Below, piece by piece: positions 45,063 through 56,277 of a DNA stretch of 64,000 bases (its first letter is position 1; each line of letters starts with the position of its first letter). Location of the stretch: assembly GCF_001427285.1 (NCBI RefSeq), contig NZ_LMFV01000045.1, forward strand, positions 355,006 to 419,005, given 5' to 3'. Under the pieces are notes generated by a model that was not told the origin of the DNA, did not search any database, and worked only from the letters and a program-made list of their open reading frames with translations. The stretch comes from Mesorhizobium sp. Root552 (GTDB taxonomy: Bacteria; Pseudomonadota; Alphaproteobacteria; Rhizobiales; Rhizobiaceae). A program made the translations under genes and the position numbers.

Positions 45063-45094
45063 CTTGCACGCCGCGCGGCCTGTTCTTATATACG
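45063..45094 (+). promoter_or_regulatory. Sigma32-type heat-shock promoter of dnaK
   Basis: CTTG at 45063-45066 and CTTATATACG at 45085-45094, with 18 bases between, fit the alphaproteobacterial RpoH consensus (CTTG, N17-18, CYTATNTNNG) at every position. It lies about 120 bases before the dnaK start, leaving a plausible 5' leader. Confidence 0.75.
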
Positions 45095-45213
45095 CCGCAC
45101 AACCGTGCCGGCCGCGCAATGCGCGGGTGTGTACGGAATTTCTGTGAACAGGGGCTTTCGCCGGAACGCCTGACAGGGTCCTTGAAAGCCTGCTTAGTGG
45201 AGAGACTGAACCA

Positions 45214-47130
<1,917 letters not shown>

Positions 47131-47154
47131 GTTCCTTTTGCGCATGGAATGGCG

Positions 47155-47180
47155 AAAGCCCGGTTTAAAAACCGGGCTTT
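47155..47180 (+). terminator. Intrinsic terminator after dnaK
   Basis: Arms AAAGCCCGGTTT and AAACCGGGCTTT form a strong hairpin with a two-base gap, ending in a short T run. It suggests that dnaJ has partial readthrough or its own promoter. Confidence 0.75.
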
Positions 47181-47265
47181 TCTGCAAAATGAATGAAAAA
47201 TCGCTGCGAAACTGGCGGCGGCTCTGGCATCCCGGCATCCGGGCGCTTAAATCGAAACGCTAGAG

Positions 47266-47350
47266 CAATTCCGCGAAACGATCCGTTTCTTGCCGGGATT
47301 GCCTGAACACAAGGATTGGGCGGTTCATCGACCCCAAAATGGGATCGGGA
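47266..47350. repeat. Possible rhizobial intergenic repeat
   Basis: The segment beginning AGAGCAATTCCGCGAAACG resembles a dispersed repeat seen in rhizobia and shares AGAGCA with the fragment at 25254. It lies between dnaK and dnaJ. I cannot verify the copy number here. Confidence 0.3.
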
Positions 47351-47420
47351 CGGGTCCAGGCAGGAACGCAATGCGCCGAGACATTGAACATCCGGTCGAA
47401 CATCCTGGTCACGGGACAAG

Positions 47421-48551
47421 ATGAAAGCCGATTTCTACGAGACGCTCGGCGTCAGCAAGGGCGCTGACGACAAGGAACTGAAGAGCGCATTCCGCAAGCT
47501 CGCCATGCAGTTCCATCCGGACCGCAATCCCGGCGATCACGCCTGCGAGCACAAGTTCAAGGAAATCAATGAAGCCTACGAGACGTTGAAGGACCCGCAG
47601 AAACGCGCGGCCTACGACCGGTTCGGCCACGCCGCTTTCGAGAATGGCGGCATGAATGGCGGCGGCGCGGGATTTGCAGCGGGTGGTTTCGCCGACATCT
47701 TCGAGGATATATTCGGCGACATGATGGGCGGCGGCCGTCGCCGCTCCTCCGGCGGCCGCGAGCGCGGCGCCGACTTGCGCTACAACATGGAAATTTCGCT
47801 GGAGGAGGCGTTTGCCGGCAAGACCGCGCAAATCCACGTGCCGGCTTCGGTATCCTGCACCGATTGCTCCGGTTCCGGCGCAAAGCCCGGCACGCAGCCG
47901 GTCACCTGCACGATGTGCAACGGCCACGGCAAGGTTCGGGCGAGCCAGGGTTTCTTTTCAATCGAGCGCACCTGCCCGCAATGCCAGGGCCGAGGCCAGA
48001 CGATCAAGGACCCATGCCCGAAATGCGCCGGCCAGGGTCGGGTCACCGAGGAGCGCTCGCTGTCGGTCAACATTCCGGCCGGCATCGAGGACGGCACCCG
48101 TATCCGGCTGGCGGGCGAGGGCGAGGCAGGGCTGCGGGGCGGGCCGACGGGCGATCTCTATATCTTCCTCAGTGTGAAGCCGCACGAGTTCTTCCAGCGC
48201 GACGGCGCCGACCTTTACTGCAAGGTGCCGATCTCGATGACGACTGCCGCCCTTGGCGGTTCTTTCGAGGTGGCGACGCTGGACGGTACGCAGACGCGGG
48301 TAAAAGTGCCGGAAGGCACCCAGAACGGCCGTCAATTCCGTCTGAAGGGCAAGGGCATGCCGGTGCTGCGCCAGCCGCAGATCGGCGACCTCTACATCCA
48401 GACCGCCGTCGAGACGCCGCAGAACCTGACGCGCCGCCAGCGCGAACTGCTCGAGGAATTCGAGCAATTGTCGTCAAAGGACAATTCGCCCCAGTCGAGC
48501 GGGTTCTTTGCCCGCATGAAGGATTTCTTCGAGTCGTTCGGCGAAAATTGA
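47421..48551 (+). CDS. dnaJ: Chaperone protein DnaJ (Hsp40)
   Basis: 376 residues. The J domain is intact ([28 protein letters not shown]), then a Gly/Phe-rich stretch. The zinc region has four CxxCxGxG repeats ([32 protein letters not shown]), and a C-terminal substrate-binding domain follows. It delivers clients to DnaK and stimulates its ATPase. It is separated from dnaK by 290 bases with a terminator hairpin and a possible repeat. Confidence 0.97.
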   Translation: MKADFYETLGVSKGADDKELKSAFRKLAMQFHPDRNPGDHACEHKFKEINEAYETLKDPQKRAAYDRFGHAAFENGGMNGGGAGFAAGGFADIFEDIFGDMMGGGRRRSSGGRERGADLRYNMEISLEEAFAGKTAQIHVPASVSCTDCSGSGAKPGTQPVTCTMCNGHGKVRASQGFFSIERTCPQCQGRGQTIKDPCPKCAGQGRVTEERSLSVNIPAGIEDGTRIRLAGEGEAGLRGGPTGDLYIFLSVKPHEFFQRDGADLYCKVPISMTTAALGGSFEVATLDGTQTRVKVPEGTQNGRQFRLKGKGMPVLRQPQIGDLYIQTAVETPQNLTRRQRELLEEFEQLSSKDNSPQSSGFFARMKDFFESFGEN

Positions 48552-48676
48552 GGCAAGGCCGGCCTCGTCGGAAAAACGATGCTTACGTCGCGTCATCAAC
48601 AACTTGGACCAGAGTATGCCTTGCATGAGGCCACGCAAGTGCTAAGTAGCGCGTGGGGAGCCTCAGGAGAATTGGC

Positions 48677-49282
48677 ATGACAAGAGGGTCCGGACTGCGC
48701 AAGACGCTGGCGGCAAAATTCGACGATGAACTGAAGTTCTTCAAGGGCTGGATTCACAAGCCCAAGGCCGTAGGCGCGATTGTGCCGACCAGTTCCATCA
48801 CCGCCCGCCGCATGGCCTCGGTGATTGACATCAAGTCGGGCTTGCCGGTGCTTGAGCTCGGGCCGGGAACCGGCGTCATCACCAAGGCGATCCTGGCGCA
48901 CGGCGTGAAGCCGGAAAACCTCTATGCCATCGAATATTCGCACGAATTCGTGCACCATCTGCGCAGCCATTTTCCGCGCGTCAACGTGATTGAGGGCGAC
49001 GCCTTCAACCTCGACAAGACGCTGGGCGACAAGCGCGATTTGAAGTTCGATTCGGTTGTCTCTGGCGTGCCGCTGCTGAACTTCCCGGTCAGGCAACGCA
49101 TTGCCTATCTGAACGGCCTGCTCGACCGATTGCCGCACGGCCGCCCCGTGGTGCAGCTGACCTATGGCCCGATGTCGCCGATCCCGGCTGGCCGTGGCGA
49201 CTACACGGTGGAGCATTTCGATTTCATCCTCCGCAACATCCCGCCGACCCGGCTGTGGATCTACCGGCGCGCCACGCATTAA
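48677..49282 (+). CDS. pmtA: Phospholipid N-methyltransferase (Rhizobium-type PmtA)
   Basis: 201 residues from MTRGSGLRKT with an AGGAGA site. SAM motif LELGPGTGVITKAIL near residue 57 and the N-terminal LKFFKGWIHKPKAVGAIVPTSS segment are typical of the PmtA family. These enzymes methylate phosphatidylethanolamine three times to phosphatidylcholine. The membrane lipid role is established for related rhizobial proteins. No transmembrane helix is present, consistent with a peripheral enzyme. Confidence 0.85.
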   Translation: MTRGSGLRKTLAAKFDDELKFFKGWIHKPKAVGAIVPTSSITARRMASVIDIKSGLPVLELGPGTGVITKAILAHGVKPENLYAIEYSHEFVHHLRSHFPRVNVIEGDAFNLDKTLGDKRDLKFDSVVSGVPLLNFPVRQRIAYLNGLLDRLPHGRPVVQLTYGPMSPIPAGRGDYTVEHFDFILRNIPPTRLWIYRRATH

Positions 49283-49396
49283 GGTCCCTGTGGGCCGGAG
49301 ACCGGTCCAACAAGCCGTGGCTGCAAATCGGCGGCGAGGCGCGGCTACCGCCCATGCCGTATTGATTCCGGCTGCGAACTGCCTGTAGGTGGGTCC

Positions 49397-49993
49397 ATGC
49401 CGATTGTTCCAAGCATCCTGATCTTCGCCGGTTCGGTGCGCAGTGGCGCCCATAGCGGAAAGACCGCGGATGCGGCTCAAAAGGCGCTCGCCTTGCAAGG
49501 TGTGGAGGTGACCCGCATCTCGCTCGGCGACTATCCGTTGCCGATTTTCGATCAGGATATGGAAAAGCACGACGGCATTCCGGAGAACGCCATGAAGCTG
49601 GCGCGGCTGATCGACAGGCATGACGGCCTGCTTGTCGCTACGCCTGAGTACAATGGGTCGCTGCCGCCGTTGTTGAAAAACGCGATCGACTGGGTGAGCC
49701 GGGTCCGGCATGACGGCAACCATGTTCTGAAGCCATTTTCCGGCAAGATTGCCGCACTCTGTTCCTCGTCGGAGGGCCAGTTCGCCGGCGTTCGCGCCAT
49801 CAACCACTTGCGCGCCGTGCTGGTCCGCTGCCAGGTCGACGTCGTCGTGCCCGAATGCTCCGTTCCGCGCGGCGCAGAGGCATTCGACGACAAGGGCGAT
49901 TTCCGCGACGAGCGCTTGCGCCGAGCGATGGAAAATGTTGCAAGCGCGCTGGCCGAACGGGCCGCGCTGCTGTCGAAGAGGAACGAGCCATGA
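49397..49993 (+). CDS. NADPH-dependent FMN reductase family protein
   Basis: 198 residues with the flavodoxin-like core: [20 protein letters not shown] phosphate loop, [13 protein letters not shown], and the [23 protein letters not shown]-binding segment with the GSLP motif. It reduces FMN, quinones or azo compounds with NAD(P)H; the true substrate is unknown. The stop codon overlaps pyrF by ATGA, so the two are coupled. Confidence 0.9.
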   Translation: MPIVPSILIFAGSVRSGAHSGKTADAAQKALALQGVEVTRISLGDYPLPIFDQDMEKHDGIPENAMKLARLIDRHDGLLVATPEYNGSLPPLLKNAIDWVSRVRHDGNHVLKPFSGKIAALCSSSEGQFAGVRAINHLRAVLVRCQVDVVVPECSVPRGAEAFDDKGDFRDERLRRAMENVASALAERAALLSKRNEP

Positions 49994-50691
49994 TCCCAGC
50001 CCACGATATGCGAGACCGCCTGATCGTTGGCCTCGACGTGCCGACGCTGGGCGAGGCCGAAAAAGTGGTGCGCGATCTCGACGGCGTCGTCTCGTTTTAC
50101 AAGATCGGCTACCAGCTTGCCTTCGCCGGCGGTCTCGACTTCGCGCGCGAACTCGCAAGCGGCGGAACCAGGGTGTTCCTCGACATGAAGCTGCTCGACA
50201 TCGACAACACGGTGGCCAAGGGCGTCGAAAACATCGTTCGCATGGGCATGACCATGCTCACCTTGCACGCCTATCCCAAGACCATGCGGGCAGCGGTGGA
50301 AGCCGCACGCGGCAGCGACCTCACCTTGTTGGCGGTGACCGTGCTGACCTCGATGGACGAGAACGATGTCGTCGAAGCCGGCTACGAATACGATCCGCAC
50401 ACGCTGGTTTTGAGGCGCGCCGAACAGGCCTTGCATGCCGGCATGGGCGGTATCGTCTGCTCCGCGCATGAGGCCGCGGCGGTGCGCAAGATCGTCGGCC
50501 CGGACCTTGCCCTGGTGACGCCGGGCATTCGCCCCCCCGGCGCCGACCACGGCGACCAGAAGCGCGTCGTGACGCCGCGCGATGCCATCCGCAACGGGTC
50601 CAGCCACCTCGTCGTGGCGCGCCCGATCGTCGGCGCGGTTGACAGGCGGGCCGCGGCGCAAGCTATTCTGGACGACATGCGCTCAGCCTGA
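49990..50691 (+). CDS. pyrF: Orotidine 5'-phosphate decarboxylase
   Basis: 233 residues. The catalytic Lys-Asp network is visible in VGLDVP, FYKIGYQ and [13 protein letters not shown], with VTPGIRPPG near the phosphate site. It converts OMP to UMP, the last step of de novo pyrimidine synthesis. The start overlaps the FMN reductase stop. Length is close to the bacterial norm. Confidence 0.96.
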   Translation: MIPAHDMRDRLIVGLDVPTLGEAEKVVRDLDGVVSFYKIGYQLAFAGGLDFARELASGGTRVFLDMKLLDIDNTVAKGVENIVRMGMTMLTLHAYPKTMRAAVEAARGSDLTLLAVTVLTSMDENDVVEAGYEYDPHTLVLRRAEQALHAGMGGIVCSAHEAAAVRKIVGPDLALVTPGIRPPGADHGDQKRVVTPRDAIRNGSSHLVVARPIVGAVDRRAAAQAILDDMRSA

Positions 50692-50719
50692 GCGCATCGG
50701 ACTTTTTGGAGGAATTGGA

Positions 50720-51007
50720 ATGCCCAAGGGATACTGGATCGCTCGCGTCGATATTCGCGATCCTGAACGCTACAAGGATTATGTTGCCGCCGCCAAGCCG
50801 GCGTTTGAACGGTTCGGAGCCAAGTTCCTGGCGCGTGGCGGCGAGCACGAGAAGGCTGAGGGTCCCGGCCGGGCACGCAACGTCATTATCGAGTTCGATT
50901 CGCTGGCGACGGCGCATGATTGCTATCATTCGCCGGAATACCAGCGCGCCGCCGCCATCCGCCAGCAGGTCGCAGACGGCGAGATCGTCCTGGTCGAGGG
51001 CAGTTGA
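50720..51007 (+). CDS. DUF1330 family protein
   Basis: 95 residues, with YWIARVDIRDPERYKDYVAAA at the start and ARNVIIEFDSLATAHDCYHSPEYQ, the typical DUF1330 pattern of a ferredoxin-like small fold. A GGAGGAATTGGA leader precedes the ATG. It ends the pyrF group. Function unknown. Confidence 0.88.
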   Translation: MPKGYWIARVDIRDPERYKDYVAAAKPAFERFGAKFLARGGEHEKAEGPGRARNVIIEFDSLATAHDCYHSPEYQRAAAIRQQVADGEIVLVEGS

Positions 51008-51057
51008 GCCTCTGACGCGCTGCCGTCGCGTCCCCGTTCCGCCTGTCCGCCGGTTTT

Positions 51058-52125
51058 CTATGCGCGGTCGAGAACGTGGATCGACGGCCGGCTGGGAGAC
51101 AGGTGGACGGCTTGGCCTACCTCGAACAGGCCGGTTTCGCCGGGGTTCGGGCTGTCCACCAGCCAATAACCGATACCCGGTATCTTGATCAGGTATTCGG
51201 CGATATTGCCGAGGAACATGACGCGGCTGACTGTGCCGATGAAGTCGCCTTTTGCGGCGTCCAGCCTGACAGCTTCCGGGCGTACGACCAGCGTAACCCT
51301 CGACTTTTTCTCAAGTCCCGGCGTGCCCGGAAGGGTCAGGGTCTTGCCGGCTACTTCCACGGAATTTTTGTCCACAACAGTCGCTGACACAAAATTGGCC
51401 TTGCCGATGAAGTCGGCAACAAAGCGGCTGGCCGGGCGGGCGTAGACCGTATGCGGTGACCCAACCTGTTCGACGACACCCCCATTCATCACGACGATAT
51501 CGTCGGAAATGCTCATGGCCTCGACCTGGTCATGGGTGACGTAGATGCTGGTTATGCCGAGCCGCTGCTGCAGTTCGCGGATTTCGATGCGCATCTGGTC
51601 ACGCAGCTTGGCATCGAGATTGGAGAGCGGCTCGTCGAACAACAGGACGCGCGGCTCCATGACGATGCAACGCGCCAGCGCGACGCGCTGTTGCTGGCCG
51701 CCGGACAACTGGTTTGGCGAACGGCGGGCCAGGCTCAACAGGCCGGTCTGCTCAAGCACCCGCTTCACGCGCTCTTCGATGTCCGCCTTGGAGAATTTGC
51801 GAAGGCGCAGACCGAAGGCGACGTTTTCGAAAACGTCGAGATGCGGGAAGATGGCATAGGACTGGAACACCATCGCCGCGTCGCGCGTGTTCGGCGGCTC
51901 GTCGTTGATGCGCTTGTCGCCGAACCAGATGTCGCCGGATGTCGGCTCCTCGAAGCCGGCGATCATGCGCAAAAGCGTGGTCTTGCCGCAGCCCGACGGG
52001 CCAAGCAAGGTAACCAGCTTTCCCTCGGCAATTTCAAGGTTGACGTCCTTGACCGCCGCGACCGATGTGCCGTCGGGGCCCGGAAACAGCTTGTTGAGCC
52101 CGGCTATCCTGATTCCTTGAGCCAT
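51058..52125 (-). CDS. ABC transporter ATP-binding protein (Fe3+/polyamine type)
   Basis: 355 residues. Walker A GPSGCGKTT (42-50), signature LSGGQQQRVALAR (140-152), Walker B LLFDEPLSNLDA and His198 in YVTHDQ. The C-terminal part is a TOBE-type regulatory domain (FIGTVSRVMFLGNIAEYLIKIP). It energises import with the permease and binding protein encoded next to it. The permease stop overlaps its start. Similar sets carry Fe3+, 2-aminoethylphosphonate or spermidine; the substrate is not fixed here. Confidence 0.93.
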   Translation of the reverse strand: MAQGIRIAGLNKLFPGPDGTSVAAVKDVNLEIAEGKLVTLLGPSGCGKTTLLRMIAGFEEPTSGDIWFGDKRINDEPPNTRDAAMVFQSYAIFPHLDVFENVAFGLRLRKFSKADIEERVKRVLEQTGLLSLARRSPNQLSGGQQQRVALARCIVMEPRVLLFDEPLSNLDAKLRDQMRIEIRELQQRLGITSIYVTHDQVEAMSISDDIVVMNGGVVEQVGSPHTVYARPASRFVADFIGKANFVSATVVDKNSVEVAGKTLTLPGTPGLEKKSRVTLVVRPEAVRLDAAKGDFIGTVSRVMFLGNIAEYLIKIPGIGYWLVDSPNPGETGLFEVGQAVHLSPSRPSIHVLDRA

Positions 52126-53798
52126 TAGTATCTCACCATCGATGTGTGGCGAGACCAGCGCCCCACGAATGCACTTATGACGCCGATCGCGACCAGCACG
52201 ATCAGGATCACGACAACACTATAGGCGGCGGCAACGCCGAGGCGGCCGGAGCCGACCTGATTGAGGATCTGTACGGTCATCAGGTTCCAGTTGGCCGACA
52301 CGAGGAATATGGCTGCGCTGATGGCCGTCATCGCGCGCACGAAAGCGTAGACAAGGCCGGAGAAAAAGGCTGGCGCGATCAGTGGCAGCGTGACCTTGCG
52401 GAACGTCGTCAGGCCATCGGCGCCGAGGTTCTGCGCCGCCTCTTCAATCGACGGGTCGATCTGGCGAAGCACGGCGATGCCGGACTGAATTCCGACCGGC
52501 ATGTAGCGGAACACGAAGCATAGGACCAGGATCGCCAGGGTGCCGGTCAAGACGATCGGCTGGGAGTTGAAGGCCAGTATGTAGCCGATGCCGACAACCG
52601 TCCCCGGAACGGCGAAACTCAGGATCGATCCGAATTCCAGCGCGGTCCGGCCCGGAAATACTCGCCGTACGACCAGGAACGCCACCAGCATGCCGAAGAT
52701 GCCGCTGATCGGGGTCGAGACGATCGCCACGATCAAGGTGTCCTTCACGGTGTCGAAACCGATATCGAAGACATAGATGAAATGGTCGGCCGTCGGTGTG
52801 TAGTTGAAGCCCCAGACCTTGGTGAACGCGCCGACGAAGATGACGGCGTAGAAGGCTGCGACGAAGAGGGCGAATGCCAGCACGAAGGCATAGAGCATCC
52901 ACTTCGCCGGCTCACTGACGATCTTGGACGTCGAGGCGGTCGGTTTGCCGGTGACGGTGATGTACTGGCGCTTGGCAAGATAGTAGCGCTGGATGGCAAA
53001 AGCGGTCAGGGACGGGATCAGCAAGATGATCGCAAGCGTGGCGCCCCGCGCCAGATTGAACGATCCGGTAATCTCCAGATAGGCCTGTGGCGCCAGCATT
53101 GGAAACGCCGCGCCGGCGAGAACGAGCGGATTGCCGAAATCCGCCATCGATTCGATGAACACGACAAGGAATGCCCCGGCAATGCCCGGTAGCGACAAGG
53201 GAAAGCTGACCTTCCAGAAGGTCTGCCAGCGTGTCGCGCCAATGTTGAGCGCCGCATCTTCCAGTGTCGGGCTGATCGAGGCCAGAACGCCCCTCAGCGA
53301 CAGGTAGGCGATTGGCGCAAAGGTGAACACCTGGGACAGCACCACGCCATGAAAACCGTAGATCGAAAAATCTTCCAGACCCAGCAACTGACGTGTGACC
53401 AGCCCATTGAATCCGAACAGGAACAGGATCGACACCGCGCTGACGAATGGCGGTGAGACGATCGGCAACAATGTCACGTAGTGGAGCAGCGACTTGCCCG
53501 GAACATTTAGCCGCGCAAGTACGAAGGCTGCCACGAAACCGATGATGACGCTGATCACGCCCACAAATGCTGCAACGCCAAGGCTGTTGATCAACGCATT
53601 GCGGTAGAGCCTGCGCTCAGCCAGCGACACATATTCCGACAGAGTCCATTGGCCGTCGACCTGCACGCTGGCCAAGAAAACCTTGGCCAGCGGATAGACG
53701 ACAAACAGCACAATGGAAGCGGCGATTATTGCCAATAGCGCGAGAAGAATCGGATCCCGCGCCAGCAGCTTCAATTCCTGGCGTGCCTTGAAAAACAA
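52125..53798 (-). CDS. ABC transporter permease, two fused permease domains
   Basis: 557 residues from a TTG with AGGGACGAG upstream. About twelve hydrophobic segments form two halves, each with an EAA-type loop (EDAALNIGATRWQTFWKVS and EEAAQNLGADGLTTFRKVT) that contacts the ATPase. This fused permease is typical of iron (FbpB-like) and related importers. It lies between the binding-protein and ATPase genes on one strand. Confidence 0.9.
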   Translation of the reverse strand: MFFKARQELKLLARDPILLALLAIIAASIVLFVVYPLAKVFLASVQVDGQWTLSEYVSLAERRLYRNALINSLGVAAFVGVISVIIGFVAAFVLARLNVPGKSLLHYVTLLPIVSPPFVSAVSILFLFGFNGLVTRQLLGLEDFSIYGFHGVVLSQVFTFAPIAYLSLRGVLASISPTLEDAALNIGATRWQTFWKVSFPLSLPGIAGAFLVVFIESMADFGNPLVLAGAAFPMLAPQAYLEITGSFNLARGATLAIILLIPSLTAFAIQRYYLAKRQYITVTGKPTASTSKIVSEPAKWMLYAFVLAFALFVAAFYAVIFVGAFTKVWGFNYTPTADHFIYVFDIGFDTVKDTLIVAIVSTPISGIFGMLVAFLVVRRVFPGRTALEFGSILSFAVPGTVVGIGYILAFNSQPIVLTGTLAILVLCFVFRYMPVGIQSGIAVLRQIDPSIEEAAQNLGADGLTTFRKVTLPLIAPAFFSGLVYAFVRAMTAISAAIFLVSANWNLMTVQILNQVGSGRLGVAAAYSVVVILIVLVAIGVISAFVGRWSRHTSMVRY

Positions 53799-53810
53799 GT
53801 GAACTCGTCC

Positions 53811-54803
53811 CTACTGGCCGAGAACTTCCTTGGCCCAGCGCTCGACCAGCCTCTTCTTGTTCTCAGCCGCGAAGCTTGCATCGGCAGCCACAAGCTTGAT
53901 GGAATCCAGTGCCGGAACGCCGGTGCCGCCGCTGACATCGGAACGGATTGGCAGGAAGTAGGTCTTGGAAGCGCTCAGGGCGCCCTGCCCATCGGTGGAG
54001 GTCATCCAGTCGACCAGCTTTTTCGCCTCATCCGCATGCTGCGCGCCCTTGAGGATCGACATGGCGGCGACCTCGTAGCCTACGCCCTCACTCGGGAAGA
54101 CCACCTTGACGGGGAAACCTTCATCCGCAAGCTTGAGAAAGCCCGGAGTGAACTGGATGGCCAGCGGCGTCTCGCCCACGCCAAGCGCGCCGCTCGGTGC
54201 GGTTCCGCTCTGCGTGTAGGTCTGCACGTTGGGGTTGAGCGCTTTCATATATTCGAAGGCGCCATCCTCGCCGCGCTCCTTGATCAGCGTCAGCATCATC
54301 GCATAGGCGGTGCCCGAAGACTGTGGCGACGGCATCTGGATCAAGCCCTTGTAGGCCGGATTCTTCAGATCTTCCCACGAGGTTGGAACGGGCGCCTTGC
54401 GGCTTTCCAGGATGTCGGTGCGAACGCCGAATGCAATCGGGTTGGTGTAGATTGCGTGCCAGAAACCATCCTTGTCCTTGAACTCATCGGTGAGCTTGTC
54501 GGCATTGGCTGAGACATAAGGCTCGGTCAGGCCGCGTTCCTTGGCAAGGATGTGGTTTTCGCTCGGCGCGCCGAACCAGACATCAGCCTGCGGGCTGGCC
54601 TTCTCGGCTTCAATACGGGAGAGCGCCGGGCCGGACGACAGGAACACCATCTGCACTTCGACGCCGCTTGCCTTGGAGAAAGCGTCGAGGAGTTTCTTGG
54701 CATTCTCCTCATCGACGCTGGAATACACCACCAACGCGTGGGCGGAAGTGACCGCCATGAACGACGCGAACGCCGCCGCCAGGATACGAACAGGAAATTT
54801 CAT
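53811..54803 (-). CDS. ABC transporter periplasmic substrate-binding protein (FbpA-like)
   Basis: 330 residues from MKFPVRILAAAF with a GGGAGG site. A signal peptide ends near TSAHA. The mature part (LVVYSSVDEENAKKLLDAF, ADVWFGAPSENHILAKERGL, TSWEDLKNPAYKGLIQMPSPQSSGT) belongs to the iron/2-aminoethylphosphonate/thiamine-type family. I cannot see the classic FbpA Tyr-Tyr iron site with confidence, so the ligand is open. It is the first gene of the leftward transporter operon. Confidence 0.9.
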   Translation of the reverse strand: MKFPVRILAAAFASFMAVTSAHALVVYSSVDEENAKKLLDAFSKASGVEVQMVFLSSGPALSRIEAEKASPQADVWFGAPSENHILAKERGLTEPYVSANADKLTDEFKDKDGFWHAIYTNPIAFGVRTDILESRKAPVPTSWEDLKNPAYKGLIQMPSPQSSGTAYAMMLTLIKERGEDGAFEYMKALNPNVQTYTQSGTAPSGALGVGETPLAIQFTPGFLKLADEGFPVKVVFPSEGVGYEVAAMSILKGAQHADEAKKLVDWMTSTDGQGALSASKTYFLPIRSDVSGGTGVPALDSIKLVAADASFAAENKKRLVERWAKEVLGQ

Positions 54804-55056
54804 GCACTGCCTCCCAAGGAATTTCAATCGAGTAGAAATTAATGAGTTGGCAAATTATCGACCGCATTCCGCGTGGTCAATGCAATGACAAAATAGTGAT
54901 ACTTCCGTCGGTCGCGCGAATGCTCCGCAGCAGCGTTTGGCGAGGCGTTGCAACTGGGATTTGTTAACGGACATCGGCTAGGTTTCCACGCCATGATTTT
55001 GATCGGCCCAGCCATGGCGCAACCTTTCGACACGTGCCGAGTTTCGGAACCGATCG

Positions 55057-56277
55057 ATGCTTGCTGAGCCCTTGCCCAATCCCGGTTTGGATGCCGCAGT
55101 GCCGGGCGTCGTCATTCTCGGCGGCGCGCATGGCACGCTTGCCTTGGCGCGCGGCCTGGCGGTGATGGGTGTTCCGGTTACGCTTGTCAGCAACGATACG
55201 CCGCTGCCCGGTTGGTCGCGTCATGTGAGCCGCAAATTCAGCTGGCCCGGCCCGGACGCGCCGGACGCAAGCTCGCACCTGCTGGATCTTGCGGCAAAGC
55301 ATGGCCTTGCGGGCGCACTGCTCATCGCCGGTGGCGATGCCGAGGTGCAGATGGTCTCGCGTTCGCTGGATGCCCTGTCGGCTGTCTATCGCGTCTTCCT
55401 GCCAGCCTGGGAGCAACTGCAATGGGTTTGCGAGAAGCCGCTTCTTTATTGCCGCGCGGCTGAACTCGGCCTCGCCGTTCCGCTGACCTATGCCTTCGCT
55501 TCGGTGGAGGAGGCGGAGCGGGGCGAGATGCATTTTCCTGTCGTGCTGAAGCCCAACATGGGTGGCGGCGACAGTACGCTGGCGCGCGCCAAGGTGGTTC
55601 GCGCCGACGACAGGGCGACCTTTCTTGCAGCCTTCGAAGTTGCCGCCCGCGAGATCGGTGCGGAAAACGTGGTCGTCCAGCAACTCATCCCCGGCGGCGG
55701 CAAGGCGCAGTTCTCCTATGCCGCATTGTGGAACAACGGCGAACCGGTCGCCGAGTTCACGGCACGGCGCTTGCGGCAGTATCCGGTCGAATTCGGCTAC
55801 ACCAGCACGTTCGTGCAAGTGGTCGAGCAACCGGAGGCGATTGCGGCCTCGCGGCGCCTGCTTTCATCCGTCAGCCACCACGGGCTGGTCGAAATCGAGT
55901 TCAAGCACGATGTTCGCGACGGTGCCTTGAAGCTGCTCGACGTCAATCCACGACCATGGTCATGGTTCGGTCTTGCTGGTGCGGCAGGGCTCGATCTCGG
56001 CGCCATGCTGTGGGCGACGGCGAATGGCGTCGATACCGGAGTGGGCACGGCGCAGATCGGCACGGCGTGGATGTATCTGGCGCGCGACCTTGTCTCGGCG
56101 GTGCAACTCATGGCGCGGGGCGAGCTTTCACCTCGTGACTATGTCGGCTCCTTCCGCGCGGTCAAGGCGTGGGCGACATTTGTGCCGAATGATCCGCTGC
56201 CGAGTGTCCTCGACCTGCCGTTGACGGCATGGCGGGTGCTGACCCGCCGCGTGCTGAAGGAGCGGACCGGCGCATGA
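55057..56277 (+). CDS. ATP-grasp family carboxylate-amine/thiol ligase-like protein
   Basis: 406 residues. An N-terminal Rossmann-like part (PGVVILGGAHGTLALARGLA) precedes the ATP-grasp core: FPVVLKPNMGGGDSTL nucleotide loop and LLDVNPRPWSWF, the Asn-containing magnesium site. A C-terminal extension of about 100 residues is unusual. ATP-grasp enzymes join a carboxylate to an amine or thiol. The polysaccharide-deacetylase gene overlaps its stop by ATGA, so the two probably work on one envelope-linked product (inference). Confidence 0.85.
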   Translation: MLAEPLPNPGLDAAVPGVVILGGAHGTLALARGLAVMGVPVTLVSNDTPLPGWSRHVSRKFSWPGPDAPDASSHLLDLAAKHGLAGALLIAGGDAEVQMVSRSLDALSAVYRVFLPAWEQLQWVCEKPLLYCRAAELGLAVPLTYAFASVEEAERGEMHFPVVLKPNMGGGDSTLARAKVVRADDRATFLAAFEVAAREIGAENVVVQQLIPGGGKAQFSYAALWNNGEPVAEFTARRLRQYPVEFGYTSTFVQVVEQPEAIAASRRLLSSVSHHGLVEIEFKHDVRDGALKLLDVNPRPWSWFGLAGAAGLDLGAMLWATANGVDTGVGTAQIGTAWMYLARDLVSAVQLMARGELSPRDYVGSFRAVKAWATFVPNDPLPSVLDLPLTAWRVLTRRVLKERTGA

